64,000 nt of DNA from Bacteroidota bacterium (GTDB lineage Bacteria; Bacteroidota; Bacteroidia; Chitinophagales; Chitinophagaceae), in NCBI GenBank assembly GCA_018267545.1, contig JAFDYG010000482.1, forward strand, positions 1 through 64,000, written 5' to 3'. Position 1 is the stretch's first letter, and the number at the start of each line of letters is the position of its first letter. Made by a program: the position numbers and the translations under genes. Below are positions 26,193-35,694 of this stretch, piece by piece. A model generated the notes under the pieces. That model was not told the origin of the DNA and searched no databases. It was given only the letters and a program-made list of their open reading frames with translations.

Positions 26193-27000
26193 TTTGTTCC
26201 AGCACCAGGTCGATATTGCCGGCTTGCAGAAGCTGGTGACCCGTGGGGAGGATCTGGAGGGCGCATTGATTTTCGATGCCCTTCCGGAATCGCTCCCCAC
26301 GCGTGCTTAGGATAATCCGGTCGTAGCGGCCAAAGACGAGACGAACGGGGATATCGCGGGAGCGGACTATCTCCTTGACCTCGGCCAGGTTAGGGCGAAA
26401 GCCCCGCATGGTGGTCCAACGGGTATAGAGGTCGTGACGAGCTTTTTGATCGTCGATGTAGCGGAGGGTAAATTTATAGATCCCCGGGTTGACCAGCTTT
26501 AGGGCATTGCCTACGCGAAGCAAGGAGAAAAACCAGGAAGGGTTTTCCATAGTACCCCGGAATAAACGGTTGCCCCGCTTGGTCTGTGTCGCCAGCCAAT
26601 ACCAGGGATTCATTCGCAAACCGTCGGGAGCCAGCAGGACGAGCTTTTTGATCTTTTCCGGCGCAAGCTCCAGCAGCTGGAGCGCCACTCTTCCCCCCAT
26701 GCTATAACCCAATAAGGTCCACGGCTCATCCCGGCTTCCATGCCTGCGGACCAGCTCCTCCACCAGGACCAATAGATCTCGCGGCTTGAAGAAAAGCGCC
26801 TCCTTCCATTTTGTCTGTCCGTGGAAGGGCATGTCGATCGCGATCAGCGTATAGCCGCTGCAGTTAAGCGCCTCTTCCAGGAGAGCAAAGGACTGAGCCG
26901 ACTCGCCATAGCCGTGAAACCCAAGCAGGATACGACTTCCCGTCCCATAACAGGTATAGTGGATCAGGGAATCCCTAAAGAGGAAGAAGTCGCTGCGCAT
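26182..27000 (-). CDS. Alpha/beta hydrolase
   Basis: 272 residues from MRSDFFLF at 27000; the open frame continues to 27105 without support. Oxyanion region GFHGYGESAQSF, nucleophile elbow LLGYSMGGRVAL and C-terminal LVFGRYDRI/ILPTGHQLL give the full triad. The fold is of the MenH/esterase kind; the substrate is not visible. It is convergent with the giant T9SS gene. Confidence 0.87.
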   Translation of the reverse strand: MRSDFFLFRDSLIHYTCYGTGSRILLGFHGYGESAQSFALLEEALNCSGYTLIAIDMPFHGQTKWKEALFFKPRDLLVLVEELVRRHGSRDEPWTLLGYSMGGRVALQLLELAPEKIKKLVLLAPDGLRMNPWYWLATQTKRGNRLFRGTMENPSWFFSLLRVGNALKLVNPGIYKFTLRYIDDQKARHDLYTRWTTMRGFRPNLAEVKEIVRSRDIPVRLVFGRYDRIILSTRGERFRKGIENQCALQILPTGHQLLQAGNIDLVLEQITS

Positions 27001-27043
27001 GATGGGTAAATCTACGATTCTTCCCGATATGGTCTTTAAAGAC

Positions 27044-28258
27044 TTAAAAAACGATAAAACTCCGGGCGATTGTCGAGCCGTCCCTTGCGGCTGCCTGTAA
27101 TACATAGGTCCCGGCGGCGAGCCCGCTGATGTCGATGGAAAGTTGATCCAGCGGGGCTTTTAGCCGATAGGTACGCTGATGGCTGACCGAACCCGACCCG
27201 TTCAGGATCCGGATCCCGACGGACTGGTCCTCGGAGACATTGATCCCCGCAAAGAGCGTGGAGCCGTGCGAGGGAACGTAGAGACGGTCGATCGCCAGGC
27301 CGTTGGGCCGGTTGACGACGACGATCCTGGAATAGGTAACGGATTCCTTATCGGTCATCTTGAGCCGGTAGAAATTTCGTCCTTTTAGAGGCGTGGCATC
27401 GGACCAGGAATGAAGAGCCCCGGAACCTCCCTTTTCCTGATCGATAGTCTGAAAGGAAACACCGTCAGCGCTGCGTTGTAATTCGAAGACGGTGCCCGCG
27501 TCTTCGCCGGTCGTCGTCCAGCTGAGCAGAACGGCAGAACGTTGCAGGACGGCGCTAAAGCCGGTAAGCGACAAGGGCAGCACGATGCCGGAAGGCAGGA
27601 TGTTGGCGCTGATCACGGCCTGGGCGAGCTGCTGATGACCGGCGTTGTTGGGGTGTGTACCATCGGCATTATAAATCGGATTGATGTTTAAAGAGCTGGG
27701 GTCGACGAGCGGGGTCCAGAAATTGATGCTGTTGGCGCCAAACTCCAGCAGGATCGAATCCCTTGCTTCCTGTAGCAGCAGCTGGTGTGCATAGTCGACA
27801 TTCCGCGGCTGGCTGGTCGTGACATAGCAGATTTTATGGGCATCGATGACGGACTTGTAAATGGCCCGCAGATTGGCGAGGAAGCTCGTCACGCCATAGT
27901 CCCGCATGATATCGTTGGTGGGATAATTGACCACGACGATGTCTGCGTTTAGCTCGAGGGCCTTGGTTACATTATTGGAAAGGTTCGGCTGATCCAACCC
28001 TGTAGGTGGAATATACCCGGTCGGCATGGCGCTATACGTGGTTTCGCCCGGTAACCCAAAGACAATAGCAGAGTCGACTTCCTGCAGGTTATCATAATAA
28101 CGTATGACGATATGGGTGTAACCGCTGTCGGCGGTGGTTGCTCCAAAGCTGGCGGTTGTCGAAGAGCCGAGAAAGGCGATCCTCTTTTTTTGCGCCTGAG
28201 AGGCGGCGGGAAATAGGGACAATAGCAGACAGGCTGCAAATAGTAGATGTTTTTGCAT
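27044..28258 (-). CDS. SGNH/GDSL-type hydrolase with T9SS sorting domain
   Basis: 404 residues. Signal peptide (LLFAACLLLSLFPAASQA), then an SGNH domain with block I as FLGSSTT, block III NYPTNDI and block V GTHPNNAGH. After residue ~230 there is a Fn3-like FELQRSADGVSFQTI stretch and a C-terminal sorting-like domain. It is probably a secreted esterase acting on polysaccharide or lipid esters. It lies upstream of the alpha/beta hydrolase on the same strand. Confidence 0.85.
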   Translation of the reverse strand: MQKHLLFAACLLLSLFPAASQAQKKRIAFLGSSTTASFGATTADSGYTHIVIRYYDNLQEVDSAIVFGLPGETTYSAMPTGYIPPTGLDQPNLSNNVTKALELNADIVVVNYPTNDIMRDYGVTSFLANLRAIYKSVIDAHKICYVTTSQPRNVDYAHQLLLQEARDSILLEFGANSINFWTPLVDPSSLNINPIYNADGTHPNNAGHQQLAQAVISANILPSGIVLPLSLTGFSAVLQRSAVLLSWTTTGEDAGTVFELQRSADGVSFQTIDQEKGGSGALHSWSDATPLKGRNFYRLKMTDKESVTYSRIVVVNRPNGLAIDRLYVPSHGSTLFAGINVSEDQSVGIRILNGSGSVSHQRTYRLKAPLDQLSIDISGLAAGTYVLQAAARDGSTIARSFIVF

Positions 28259-28393
28259 AAAAGGGGTTAAATAGTGAAGATCAAAGAGGAAGGACTAAAA
28301 AGTGGATGCAGAGGGGATAGTGTAAGCGTGGCTAGCAATGGGAGGTCGAAGATATAATACTTTTATATATCTATCAATAAATAAGACTATTAG

Positions 28394-28423
28394 TTGACCC
28401 GAATTCCCGATAAAATAATCTTG
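28394..28423 (+). promoter_or_regulatory. Promoter of marR-acyl-CoA dehydrogenase
   Basis: TTG, a 19-bp spacer and TAATCTTG (one base off TAnnTTTG). The start would be about 40 bp before the MarR ATG. Confidence 0.55.
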
Positions 28424-28452
28424 CAATTCCCGGAAAATAGTCCTAAATTAGT

Positions 28453-28468
28453 TTAGTTGTTTAACTAA
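28453..28468 (+). promoter_or_regulatory. Probable MarR operator
   Basis: TTAGTT, 4 bp, AACTAA: a perfect inverted repeat ending 4 bp before the MarR ATG. Its form is like known MarR sites, and the placement suggests autorepression. Confidence 0.5.
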
Positions 28469-28472
28469 CTGT

Positions 28473-28913
28473 ATGCCAAACAACCAATTTAAAAAAGGAG
28501 AGCTCTATAGTTTTATCACCGGCAAGGCGTCGACGGCGATTGCGCGCAACCTGCAGAAGAAGTTCAATTCGGCAGGACTGAAGATCACTATCGAGCAATG
28601 GAGTGTGCTCTATCACTTGTGGAAGGAAGACGGGAAGAGTCAGCAGGAGCTGTGTACGGCGACTTTCCGCGACAAGCCGAGCATTACACGGTTGGTGGAC
28701 AACCTGGAGAGGCTGCAGCTGGTAAAACGGGTCCCTTCGGACGACGACCGCCGGATCAACCTGATCTTTCTGACCCGGCAGGCGCAGCGTCTGCAGGAGG
28801 AGACCATGCAGCTGGCCGAAGCCACGTTGAATGAGGCGTTGGAGGGCGTACCGGCAGACCGGATCGATATCTGTAAGGAGGTCTTGCAATTGGTATACGA
28901 CAATCTACGATAG
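28473..28913 (+). CDS. MarR-family transcriptional regulator
   Basis: 146 residues. The winged-helix core is LCTATFRDKPSITRLVDNLERLQLVKRVPSDDDRRINLIFLT (read in parts), with the usual helical dimer ends. It likely senses an acyl-CoA or related ligand, given that an acyl-CoA dehydrogenase follows 43 bp later on the same strand. Confidence 0.92.
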   Translation: MPNNQFKKGELYSFITGKASTAIARNLQKKFNSAGLKITIEQWSVLYHLWKEDGKSQQELCTATFRDKPSITRLVDNLERLQLVKRVPSDDDRRINLIFLTRQAQRLQEETMQLAEATLNEALEGVPADRIDICKEVLQLVYDNLR

Positions 28914-28956
28914 AGCCATAAACACAAATAACACCACACACTAAAACTTTTTTTCT

Positions 28957-30750
28957 ATGGGCGCATCTACCGAAAAAACACAGACCCTCAAGGGGGCCGA
29001 ATGGTTGATAAAGGAAAGCTCCCCTTTTGAAACCTTTATACCCGAAGACTACAACGAAGAGCAGCGGATGGTGAAGGAAATGTGTAACAGCTTCCTGGAC
29101 GCGGAGGTGCTGCCGGTGCTGGATAGAATCGACAAGCTGGAGCCGGGGCTGATGCCGTCCCTCATCCAAAAGGCAGGAGACCAGGGTCTGCTGGGTGCCG
29201 CGATTCCGGAGGAATACGGCGGTCTGGGTAAGGACTTCGTTACGGCCACACTGGTAAACGAAGGTCTGGGCGGCGGCTTTTCCTTTTCGGTAGGCGTCTC
29301 GGCGCATACCGGTATCGGGACTTTGCCGATTCTTTATTTCGGTACGCCCGAACAGAAACAAAAATACATCCCCAAGCTCGCGACGGGAGAATGGAAAGGA
29401 TCATATGGTTTGACCGAACCCAATAGTGGCAGCGACGCCCTGGGCGCCAAGACAACGGCCAAGCTCTCCGCGGACGGGAAATACTATCTCCTGAACGGAC
29501 AAAAGTGCTGGATTACCAACGGCGGCTTTGCGGATATCTACACCGTTTTTGCGAAGATTGATGGGGACAAATTCTCCGCGTTTATCGTCGAGAGGGGTTT
29601 TGAAGGATTTACACAGGGTCCGGAAGAACATAAAATGGGTATCAAGGGTTCTTCTACGGTGCAGCTGTACTTCCAGGATTGTAAGGTTCCTGTAGAAAAT
29701 CTGTTGGGAGAGATCGGGAAAGGACACGTCATCGCATTCAACATTTTGAATATCGGCCGGCTCAAGCTCTGTGCGGCAGCCCTTGGCGGCGCCAAAAGAG
29801 CGGCTACGACCAGTATCGAATACGCCAGGACGCGGGAACAGTTCAAGACCCCGATCGCCAATTTCGGTGCAATCAAGCACAAGCTGGCCGAGATGGCCAT
29901 CCGGATCTGGACGGCGGAGTCGGCCCTCTACCGGGCTACGAAGTGGATCGACGACAAGGAGGTAAGCCTGGCTGCTGCCGGCAAGCCCTTTAACGAGTCA
30001 GTGCTGGGTGCGGCGGAAGAATACGCGATCGAATGCGCCATCCTGAAGGTGTATGGCAGCGAGATGCTGGACTTTGTAGTGGACGAAGGCGTGCAAATAC
30101 ACGGCGGGAACGGCTTTAGCGACGAATATATCATCTCCAAGGCTTATCGGGATAGCCGGATCAACCGGATCTACGAGGGTACCAACGAGATCAACCGGCT
30201 GCTGACCGTCGATATGGTCCTGAAGCGCGCCATGAAGGGCCGCCTGGATATCATGGGGCCTGCCATGGCGGTCTCCAAGGAGCTGATGAGCATCCCGGAC
30301 TTTGGCAGCGGGGAGGAAACCCCGTTCGCCAGGGAGAAAAAGGCAATCCAAAACTTTAAAAAAGCCATTTTACTAACCGCAGGAGCCGCGGCGCAGAAAT
30401 TGATGATGAAATTAGAGCAAGAACAGGAAATTTTGATGCATATTGCGGACATGGCGATCGTGACCTATGTCGCCGAAAGCGCCCTATTACGAGCCTGGAA
30501 GCTGGTAGACCAGCGAGGCGAATCCGCCGCAGCCTTCGAGCTGGATATGATGCGGACTTTCCTATACGATGCTGCCGATAGTGTGAACAAGTCCGGTAAG
30601 GACGCTATCAACGCTTTTGCCGATGGAGACGAACAGCGGATGATGCTCCTGGGTCTCAAGCGCTTCACCAAGGCGGAGCCCTTCAATAGCAAGGAGGCCC
30701 GCAGAAGGATTTCTGAGAAGTTGATTATTGACAATAAATATCCGCAGTAA
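28957..30750 (+). CDS. Acyl-CoA dehydrogenase (long form)
   Basis: 597 residues. FAD and substrate signatures: YGLTEPNSGSDALG, WITNGGFADI, VQIHGGNGF and the terminal YEGTNEINRLL. The extra C-terminal ~170 residues mark the VLCAD/ACAD9-like long family. It catalyses the first oxidation of fatty acyl-CoA in beta-oxidation, passing electrons to ETF. Control by the upstream MarR is likely. Confidence 0.93.
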   Translation: MGASTEKTQTLKGAEWLIKESSPFETFIPEDYNEEQRMVKEMCNSFLDAEVLPVLDRIDKLEPGLMPSLIQKAGDQGLLGAAIPEEYGGLGKDFVTATLVNEGLGGGFSFSVGVSAHTGIGTLPILYFGTPEQKQKYIPKLATGEWKGSYGLTEPNSGSDALGAKTTAKLSADGKYYLLNGQKCWITNGGFADIYTVFAKIDGDKFSAFIVERGFEGFTQGPEEHKMGIKGSSTVQLYFQDCKVPVENLLGEIGKGHVIAFNILNIGRLKLCAAALGGAKRAATTSIEYARTREQFKTPIANFGAIKHKLAEMAIRIWTAESALYRATKWIDDKEVSLAAAGKPFNESVLGAAEEYAIECAILKVYGSEMLDFVVDEGVQIHGGNGFSDEYIISKAYRDSRINRIYEGTNEINRLLTVDMVLKRAMKGRLDIMGPAMAVSKELMSIPDFGSGEETPFAREKKAIQNFKKAILLTAGAAAQKLMMKLEQEQEILMHIADMAIVTYVAESALLRAWKLVDQRGESAAAFELDMMRTFLYDAADSVNKSGKDAINAFADGDEQRMMLLGLKRFTKAEPFNSKEARRRISEKLIIDNKYPQ

Positions 30751-30793
30751 TGCGAAGCAAGATCTGAATCGCGGGTTACACATGAGGAAAACA

Positions 30794-30822
30794 AAAGCCA
30801 TCGTGGATTTCACGATGGCTTT
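30794..30822. terminator. Bidirectional terminator-like hairpin
   Basis: AAAGCCATCGTG and CACGATGGCTTT form a perfect 12-bp stem with a 5-nt loop between the convergent acyl-CoA dehydrogenase and the next minus-strand gene. The T/A-rich flanks would serve both directions. Confidence 0.7.
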
Positions 30823-30849
30823 GTTATTTAAAGGTGGAGAACGGAACTC

Positions 30850-31359
30850 TTAGTAAGAATAAGCGGTGCCATTTTTGATGGACTGCTTAACGCCAAAGCC
30901 GTCGCTCTTATCCGAAGTCATCAGGATAAAGGGAGCGCCCATCTTGGCAGCGGCTTCGCGGATTCTGCGGGAAGCTTTCTTGTCGGCAGAGCCGGCCGTG
31001 TTGTAGCTGATAAAGCCGGAGGTCTTGCCGCGAACTTCTTCGCCTTTCTTCAGGCCGATTACCTGGGATTTGTCAGTCAGGATCTGAACTTTTTCCCAGT
31101 CATCTTCGCCGGCGATGGTGATCTTCTCGGAGATAGACTCTTTACGACCACTGGTACCATAGGTGATGGTATTTATGGCATACTTCCCGATGGTCTGCTC
31201 GGCGTCTTCACCGGGGTATTTGTAGGAGATGGTCGTTTCGCCTACTTTGATAATTTTGCATTCAACTTTTTCGCCACTGTGCTTGAGCATAACATCATTT
31301 TGACAGAAGGCAACCAGGGCAAATAGTGCTGCCACAACGGTTAGGGTGAGTTTTTTCAT
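30850..31359 (-). CDS. Hypothetical secreted protein
   Basis: 169 residues from MKKLTLTVVAALFALVAFCQ, a clear signal peptide. The mature part (VMLKHSGEKVECKIIKVGETTISYKYPGEDAEQTI, cited in part) resembles small beta-rich periplasmic proteins seen in Bacteroidota, but I cannot name a family. It has a good promoter at 31389-31419. Confidence 0.82.
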   Translation of the reverse strand: MKKLTLTVVAALFALVAFCQNDVMLKHSGEKVECKIIKVGETTISYKYPGEDAEQTIGKYAINTITYGTSGRKESISEKITIAGEDDWEKVQILTDKSQVIGLKKGEEVRGKTSGFISYNTAGSADKKASRRIREAAAKMGAPFILMTSDKSDGFGVKQSIKNGTAYSY

Positions 31360-31388
31360 TGCTAGTAATAATTTTAAAGGTTCTTTGC

Positions 31389-31419
31389 CAAATATATAGG
31401 AAAATAAATAACGTGACAA
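31389..31419 (-). promoter_or_regulatory. Promoter of the secreted hypothetical protein
   Basis: Minus-strand TTG (31419-31417), 20-bp spacer, TATATTTG (31396-31389), a full match to the Bacteroidota consensus, 30 bp before the ATG at 31359. Confidence 0.65.
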
Positions 31420-31468
31420 GAGGGGGCTTACGTATGACGTCGTTAACTTTAAGCAAAATATTTTACCG

Positions 31469-32665
31469 ATGCCTAAGGGTTTTTTGCCAATTTTGTTGAG
31501 TCTGAGTCTTTTGACGGTACATTTGGCCGGCTTTTCCCAGGATAGTAACTGGCTGGCACGTACGACAGGAATACTTCCTTACATGGAATACGGCATTGGA
31601 GATGACCGCCTGGGAGGGGCAAAAATGACCTTTCTGGACACAAATGTCCTGGTTAGGATCGTGGACAGCTTTAATACGGATTATAAAGTACGCCTCTCCA
31701 ACCAGCACTATGCCTATATCGCCAAAACCAGCCTGCTCCGCCAGTACAAGGTGGATAACCGCCTCCCGGCCCACAACGCCCACCTTAGCGGAAGCATGAG
31801 GGTCTACGGCGACACGGCCTCCGACTATGTATCCATCGGTCTGGACGAGCGGCTGCCCTATCGGGGGATACAGATGATCGAGCCTTCGAGGGTGGCGATC
31901 GATCTTTTTGGAGTGACGACCAACACGAACTGGATCACCCAGCTGCACAGCGCCAAAGAGATCCGCAATACCTGGTACGAGCAGATAGAGGATGACGTTC
32001 TTCGGGTATACATTCAACTGAAGCATCCGCAACACTGGGGATACAGCCTTTCCTACGACAGTACGGGCCGGCACCTGATCGTCCGTATCCGCCGCCAGCC
32101 AGCGGTATTGGATATCCGAAAATTGCGCATCGCCATCGACGCCGGACACGGCGGCGATAACTCCGGTGCATCTGGCATCACCAGTAAGGTCCTGGAGAAA
32201 AATTATACGCTGCTGATCGCCGAACAGGTCCGCAAGGCGTTGAAGACGGCCGGTGTTAAGAGCGTCTTTATGACCCGCACGATCGATACGTCGCTGAGCA
32301 TGCCCGAACGGATAGCGATGCTGAAGAGCTTCGATCCGCACCTGCTGATCAGCGTCCACCTGAACTCGTCAGGCAACGATACCGTCCAGGGAACCAGCAC
32401 CTACTACCGGTACATCGGCTTTCGGCCTCTCAGCCAGTCCATTTTGGAGCGTATGCTGAGCCTGGGTTTGAAAGAGTATGGAAACGTAGGGAATTTCAAC
32501 TTTTCACTCAGCGGTCCTACCGATTATCCCAATGCGTTGGTCGAGGTCGCCTTTCTCAGCAACCTCGAAGACGAGAAGAAGATCCTCAGTCCTAAATTCC
32601 ACAAGGCCGTGGCGCAGAAGATCTACCTGGGTATCGTAGACTGGCTAAAACAAATGAAACCATGA
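31469..32665 (+). CDS. N-acetylmuramoyl-L-alanine amidase
   Basis: 398 residues. Signal peptide, an SH3/AMIN-like N-terminal part, then an Amidase_3 catalytic domain with AIDAGHGGDNSGASG (Zn His), the Glu in VLEKNYTLL, SVHLNSSG (second His) and LVEVAFLSN. It cleaves the lactyl-amide bond of peptidoglycan, acting in the periplasm in cell separation or recycling. The stop overlaps the next start by 4 bp. Confidence 0.92.
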   Translation: MPKGFLPILLSLSLLTVHLAGFSQDSNWLARTTGILPYMEYGIGDDRLGGAKMTFLDTNVLVRIVDSFNTDYKVRLSNQHYAYIAKTSLLRQYKVDNRLPAHNAHLSGSMRVYGDTASDYVSIGLDERLPYRGIQMIEPSRVAIDLFGVTTNTNWITQLHSAKEIRNTWYEQIEDDVLRVYIQLKHPQHWGYSLSYDSTGRHLIVRIRRQPAVLDIRKLRIAIDAGHGGDNSGASGITSKVLEKNYTLLIAEQVRKALKTAGVKSVFMTRTIDTSLSMPERIAMLKSFDPHLLISVHLNSSGNDTVQGTSTYYRYIGFRPLSQSILERMLSLGLKEYGNVGNFNFSLSGPTDYPNALVEVAFLSNLEDEKKILSPKFHKAVAQKIYLGIVDWLKQMKP

Positions 32666-33096
32666 ACGGATATTTGATGCAGGAACAGCAATGGACACCA
32701 GGCGAGGATCTGTTCGTCGAAAGTCTCGCCCCGGAGAATCGCTATGGAGTGGTCTTTGAAGACGACGGGGAAGCGGCTTATTTCTACGCGGTGCAGAAAG
32801 ACGAAGAAGGCGGCGGGATCAGTATACTGGATGCGCTGCATATCCATGAGAGCGAGGAGCCTTTGGACGGGGAAGAATACGCACCCGCGACGGAGCCGGC
32901 AAACCCTAAGCCCTTGTTGATCATCTGGTCCAGGGACTGGTTGAAATGCGCGCTGATCATCGATGGTTTCTGCCATGCGCTCTTCGACTTCGAGAACCAA
33001 GGCGGCTATAATATCAATGAGTTTCCCCCGCCCAATGAGTTCTGGACGAAGGGAGACCGGAAGCTTACCGACGAAATGATCAAAAGCATCTTTTAA
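32662..33096 (+). CDS. DUF2251 protein
   Basis: 144 residues, acidic. GVVFEDDGEAAYFYAV and ISILDALHIHESEEP, with LLIIWSRDWLKCALIIDG, match the DUF2251 family of unknown function. Translationally coupled to the amidase gene; no membrane segment. Confidence 0.75.
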   Translation: MNGYLMQEQQWTPGEDLFVESLAPENRYGVVFEDDGEAAYFYAVQKDEEGGGISILDALHIHESEEPLDGEEYAPATEPANPKPLLIIWSRDWLKCALIIDGFCHALFDFENQGGYNINEFPPPNEFWTKGDRKLTDEMIKSIF

Positions 33097-33106
33097 ACAT
33101 ACATCT

Positions 33107-33424
33107 ATGGCGATTTCCAAAGACTTTGTCCACCACGTATTTTTCTGGTTGAAGAATCCTGATAGTAAGGAAGACCGGGACGCGCTCGTTGCCGGCCTGC
33201 AAAAACTGACCAAGCTCGATTTTCTAAAAGAATATCATATCGGTATACCCGCTGATACGAATCGCGACGTCATTGACCGGTCTTATTCCGTGTCCTGGCT
33301 GAATGTGTTCGAAAATGCAGAAGACGAAGCAAAATATCAAAACCATCCCATGCACCTTGCATTTGTCAAGGAGTGTTCTTCCCTTTGGAGCAAGGTAGCG
33401 GTATTCGACTCAGTGAAGGCCTGA
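33107..33424 (+). CDS. Dabb (stress-responsive alpha/beta-barrel) domain protein
   Basis: 105 residues. FVHHVFFWLKNPDSKEDRDALVAGL, YSVSWLNVFENAEDEAKYQNHPMHLAFVKE fit the dimeric ferredoxin-like Dabb fold. The exact role is unknown. Its last 15 bp overlap the convergent pgl gene. Confidence 0.88.
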   Translation: MAISKDFVHHVFFWLKNPDSKEDRDALVAGLQKLTKLDFLKEYHIGIPADTNRDVIDRSYSVSWLNVFENAEDEAKYQNHPMHLAFVKECSSLWSKVAVFDSVKA

Positions 33425-34135
33425 GGCTGCTGCTTCATCGACAAACCAATGCAATTCTCCCAGCGGCTTTATCACCTGTGAGGGATAAAGATCGGGGTTG
33501 TATTCCCCTTTCAGCACCTCTTTGAGGGCGTGGGCCTTGCCTGCACCGGTAGTCAAAAACGCCACGTGTGCGGCCTTATTGGCAATGGTTTTTGTCAGCG
33601 TAATGCGATACATGTCCTGCGCTTGAAGGAAGAAGCTGCTTACCCAGGCTTTTTCTTCGTGCACGATGGGCAGACCGGGGAAGAGGGACAGGGTATGTCC
33701 GTCGTCTCCCATGCCCAGCAGCACCAGGTCGAAGCTAAACGCGTCCGGAGCGGTATCGAAATAATGATGGAGGATCTGTTCGTATTCCAGCGCGGCGGCA
33801 GCGGGCTCGATGTCCGTACGCATCACGTGGATATGGTAACGGGGGATCGGAACAAACTTCAGGAGCGTATCGAAGGCCATCTTGGCGTTGTTCCGATCGT
33901 CCTCGAAAGGAACGGCGCGTTCGTCGCCCCAGAAAATGTGCATCTTCGACCAATCGATCTGGTCTTTGTAGGGAGACGCGGCGAGCAGCTTGTGGAGCAG
34001 CTTGGGAGTGCTGCCGCCGGAAAGGGCGATGGTGAATCTATCTTTTGTCTTTAGCGTTTCAGCGATCAGGTCGGCGATCCATTTGGCTGCGGCCTGGCTC
34101 AGCTGTTCCGCGTCCTTGTATACGTGTAGTTCCAT
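33410..34135 (-). CDS. pgl: 6-phosphogluconolactonase
   Basis: 241 residues. ALSGGSTPKLLH and IFWGDERAVPFEDDRNNAKMA are the substrate-binding motifs of the DevB/Pgl family. It hydrolyses 6-phosphogluconolactone, the second step of the oxidative pentose phosphate pathway. It is last in the gnd-zwf-pgl operon. Confidence 0.95.
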   Translation of the reverse strand: MELHVYKDAEQLSQAAAKWIADLIAETLKTKDRFTIALSGGSTPKLLHKLLAASPYKDQIDWSKMHIFWGDERAVPFEDDRNNAKMAFDTLLKFVPIPRYHIHVMRTDIEPAAAALEYEQILHHYFDTAPDAFSFDLVLLGMGDDGHTLSLFPGLPIVHEEKAWVSSFFLQAQDMYRITLTKTIANKAAHVAFLTTGAGKAHALKEVLKGEYNPDLYPSQVIKPLGELHWFVDEAAASGLH

Positions 34136-34151
34136 GATGATAGTATTGAAG

Positions 34152-34175
34152 AAGAGCGGGCCGGAGCCCGCTCTT
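34152..34175 (-). other. Intercistronic hairpin between zwf and pgl
   Basis: AAGAGCGGGC and GCCCGCTCTT make a perfect 10-bp stem with a 4-nt loop and no T-run. It probably modulates mRNA stability or partial termination ahead of pgl. Confidence 0.55.
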
Positions 34176-34180
34176 GAAGA

Positions 34181-35683
34181 TTATTGCGTTGGAGGCATCG
34201 TGATCCAATTGTGTCCGTCCCTGGCGATCAGGGCTTCTGCGTCCTCGGGGCCCCATGCGTCGGGCGTATAGTTGGGGAAGTCCACCGGAGGGCGGCTTTC
34301 CCAGGTTTCGAGGATGGGCATGACGATCTTCCAGGCGGCCTCCACCTGGTCGGCGCGCATAAAGAGCGTGGGATTGCCTTCCATAACATCCAGGAGCAGG
34401 GTCTCGTAGGCTTCCGGCTCGTGTTTGCTATCGGAGTTGAAAACCATGTCTACCGGGTCCAGGTTCATGGACTGGCCGGGGCGCTTGGCTTGGAAACGCA
34501 GCCGGACTTCCATCTCGGGCTGTATGCTGATGGTCAGCCGGTTGGCGCGCCAGGTATCTGCGGCTTCCGGAGGGAAGGCGTAGCTGGGGGCCGTCTTGAA
34601 CTGGATGGTGATATTGGTCGTCTTCTGGTTCATACGCTTGCCCGTACGTACATAGAAGGGTACGTCCTGCCAGCGCCAGTTGTCGATAAAGAATTTGACC
34701 GCGGCAAAAGTCTCGGTCGGAGAAGCGGGATCGACGCTCTTCTCCTGCTTGTATCCCGGAACCTTCTGACCCTTCATCCAGCCTTCTGCATATTGTCCGC
34801 GGACGGCGTGCTGGTTGACGTCTTCCTTGCTGATCCGGCGGATGGCATTCAGCACATCCACCTTCTTGTTGCGGATTTCGTTGGCTTCAAAAGAAACGGG
34901 TGCTTCCATCGCGATCATGCACATCAGCTGGAGGATATGGTTCTGCACCATGTCCCGCAGGGCGCCGGAGCTTTCGTAGTAGCCGCCGCGTCCTTCTACA
35001 CCAACCGTCTCGGCGGCCGTGATCTGTACGGACTCGATATAGTTCCTGTTCCAGATGGGTTCGAACAGGGCGTTGGCAAAACGGAGGGAAAGGATATTCT
35101 GTACCGATTCTTTACCCAGGTAGTGGTCGATGCGGTAGATCTGCTCTTCCTTGAACATGCTCAGCAGCAGCTGATTCAGCTCGTGCGCGCTCTTCAGGTC
35201 GTGTCCGAAGGGCTTTTCGATGACGATACGAGTGGTGGCCGTTTCCGAGCAGGTCTTGAGGACGCCGAGCTTCTTGGCGATGTCCGGCATGAGCTGAGGA
35301 GCGACCGAAAGATAAAAGATCACATTGGGATGCTCCCCGATCTCCGCTTCCTTGGACTTGATTACGTCGTAGATCTTGTCGTAGTTGGCGTCCTTTTCTG
35401 CATCCATCTGCAGATAGCCGACGTGCTGGGAGAACTCGTCCCAGTGGCCGTTGGGCTCTTCACCCTTCCGGCGGCTGAACTGCTTGATGCCGTCCAGGAG
35501 GCGCTTGCGATATTCCTCATCGCTATACGGCGTGCGGCCGATACCGACGATGCCGAATTTCTCGGGCATCCACTCGTCGATGAATAGATTATATAAGGCG
35601 GGCGAAAGTTTTCTAAAGTTCAAGTCACCACTGCCGCCAAAGATGAATATGAGGGAGGCAGGTGGGCGTTTGTGGTTTTGCAT
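34181..35683 (-). CDS. zwf: Glucose-6-phosphate 1-dehydrogenase
   Basis: 500 residues. N-terminal nucleotide site [13 protein letters not shown], substrate loop [10 protein letters not shown] and the active-site RIDHYLGKE are all intact. It makes NADPH and 6-phosphogluconolactone. Eleven bp separate it from gnd. Confidence 0.97.
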   Translation of the reverse strand: MQNHKRPPASLIFIFGGSGDLNFRKLSPALYNLFIDEWMPEKFGIVGIGRTPYSDEEYRKRLLDGIKQFSRRKGEEPNGHWDEFSQHVGYLQMDAEKDANYDKIYDVIKSKEAEIGEHPNVIFYLSVAPQLMPDIAKKLGVLKTCSETATTRIVIEKPFGHDLKSAHELNQLLLSMFKEEQIYRIDHYLGKESVQNILSLRFANALFEPIWNRNYIESVQITAAETVGVEGRGGYYESSGALRDMVQNHILQLMCMIAMEAPVSFEANEIRNKKVDVLNAIRRISKEDVNQHAVRGQYAEGWMKGQKVPGYKQEKSVDPASPTETFAAVKFFIDNWRWQDVPFYVRTGKRMNQKTTNITIQFKTAPSYAFPPEAADTWRANRLTISIQPEMEVRLRFQAKRPGQSMNLDPVDMVFNSDSKHEPEAYETLLLDVMEGNPTLFMRADQVEAAWKIVMPILETWESRPPVDFPNYTPDAWGPEDAEALIARDGHNWITMPPTQ

Positions 35684-35694
35684 AATTCTTCTAT

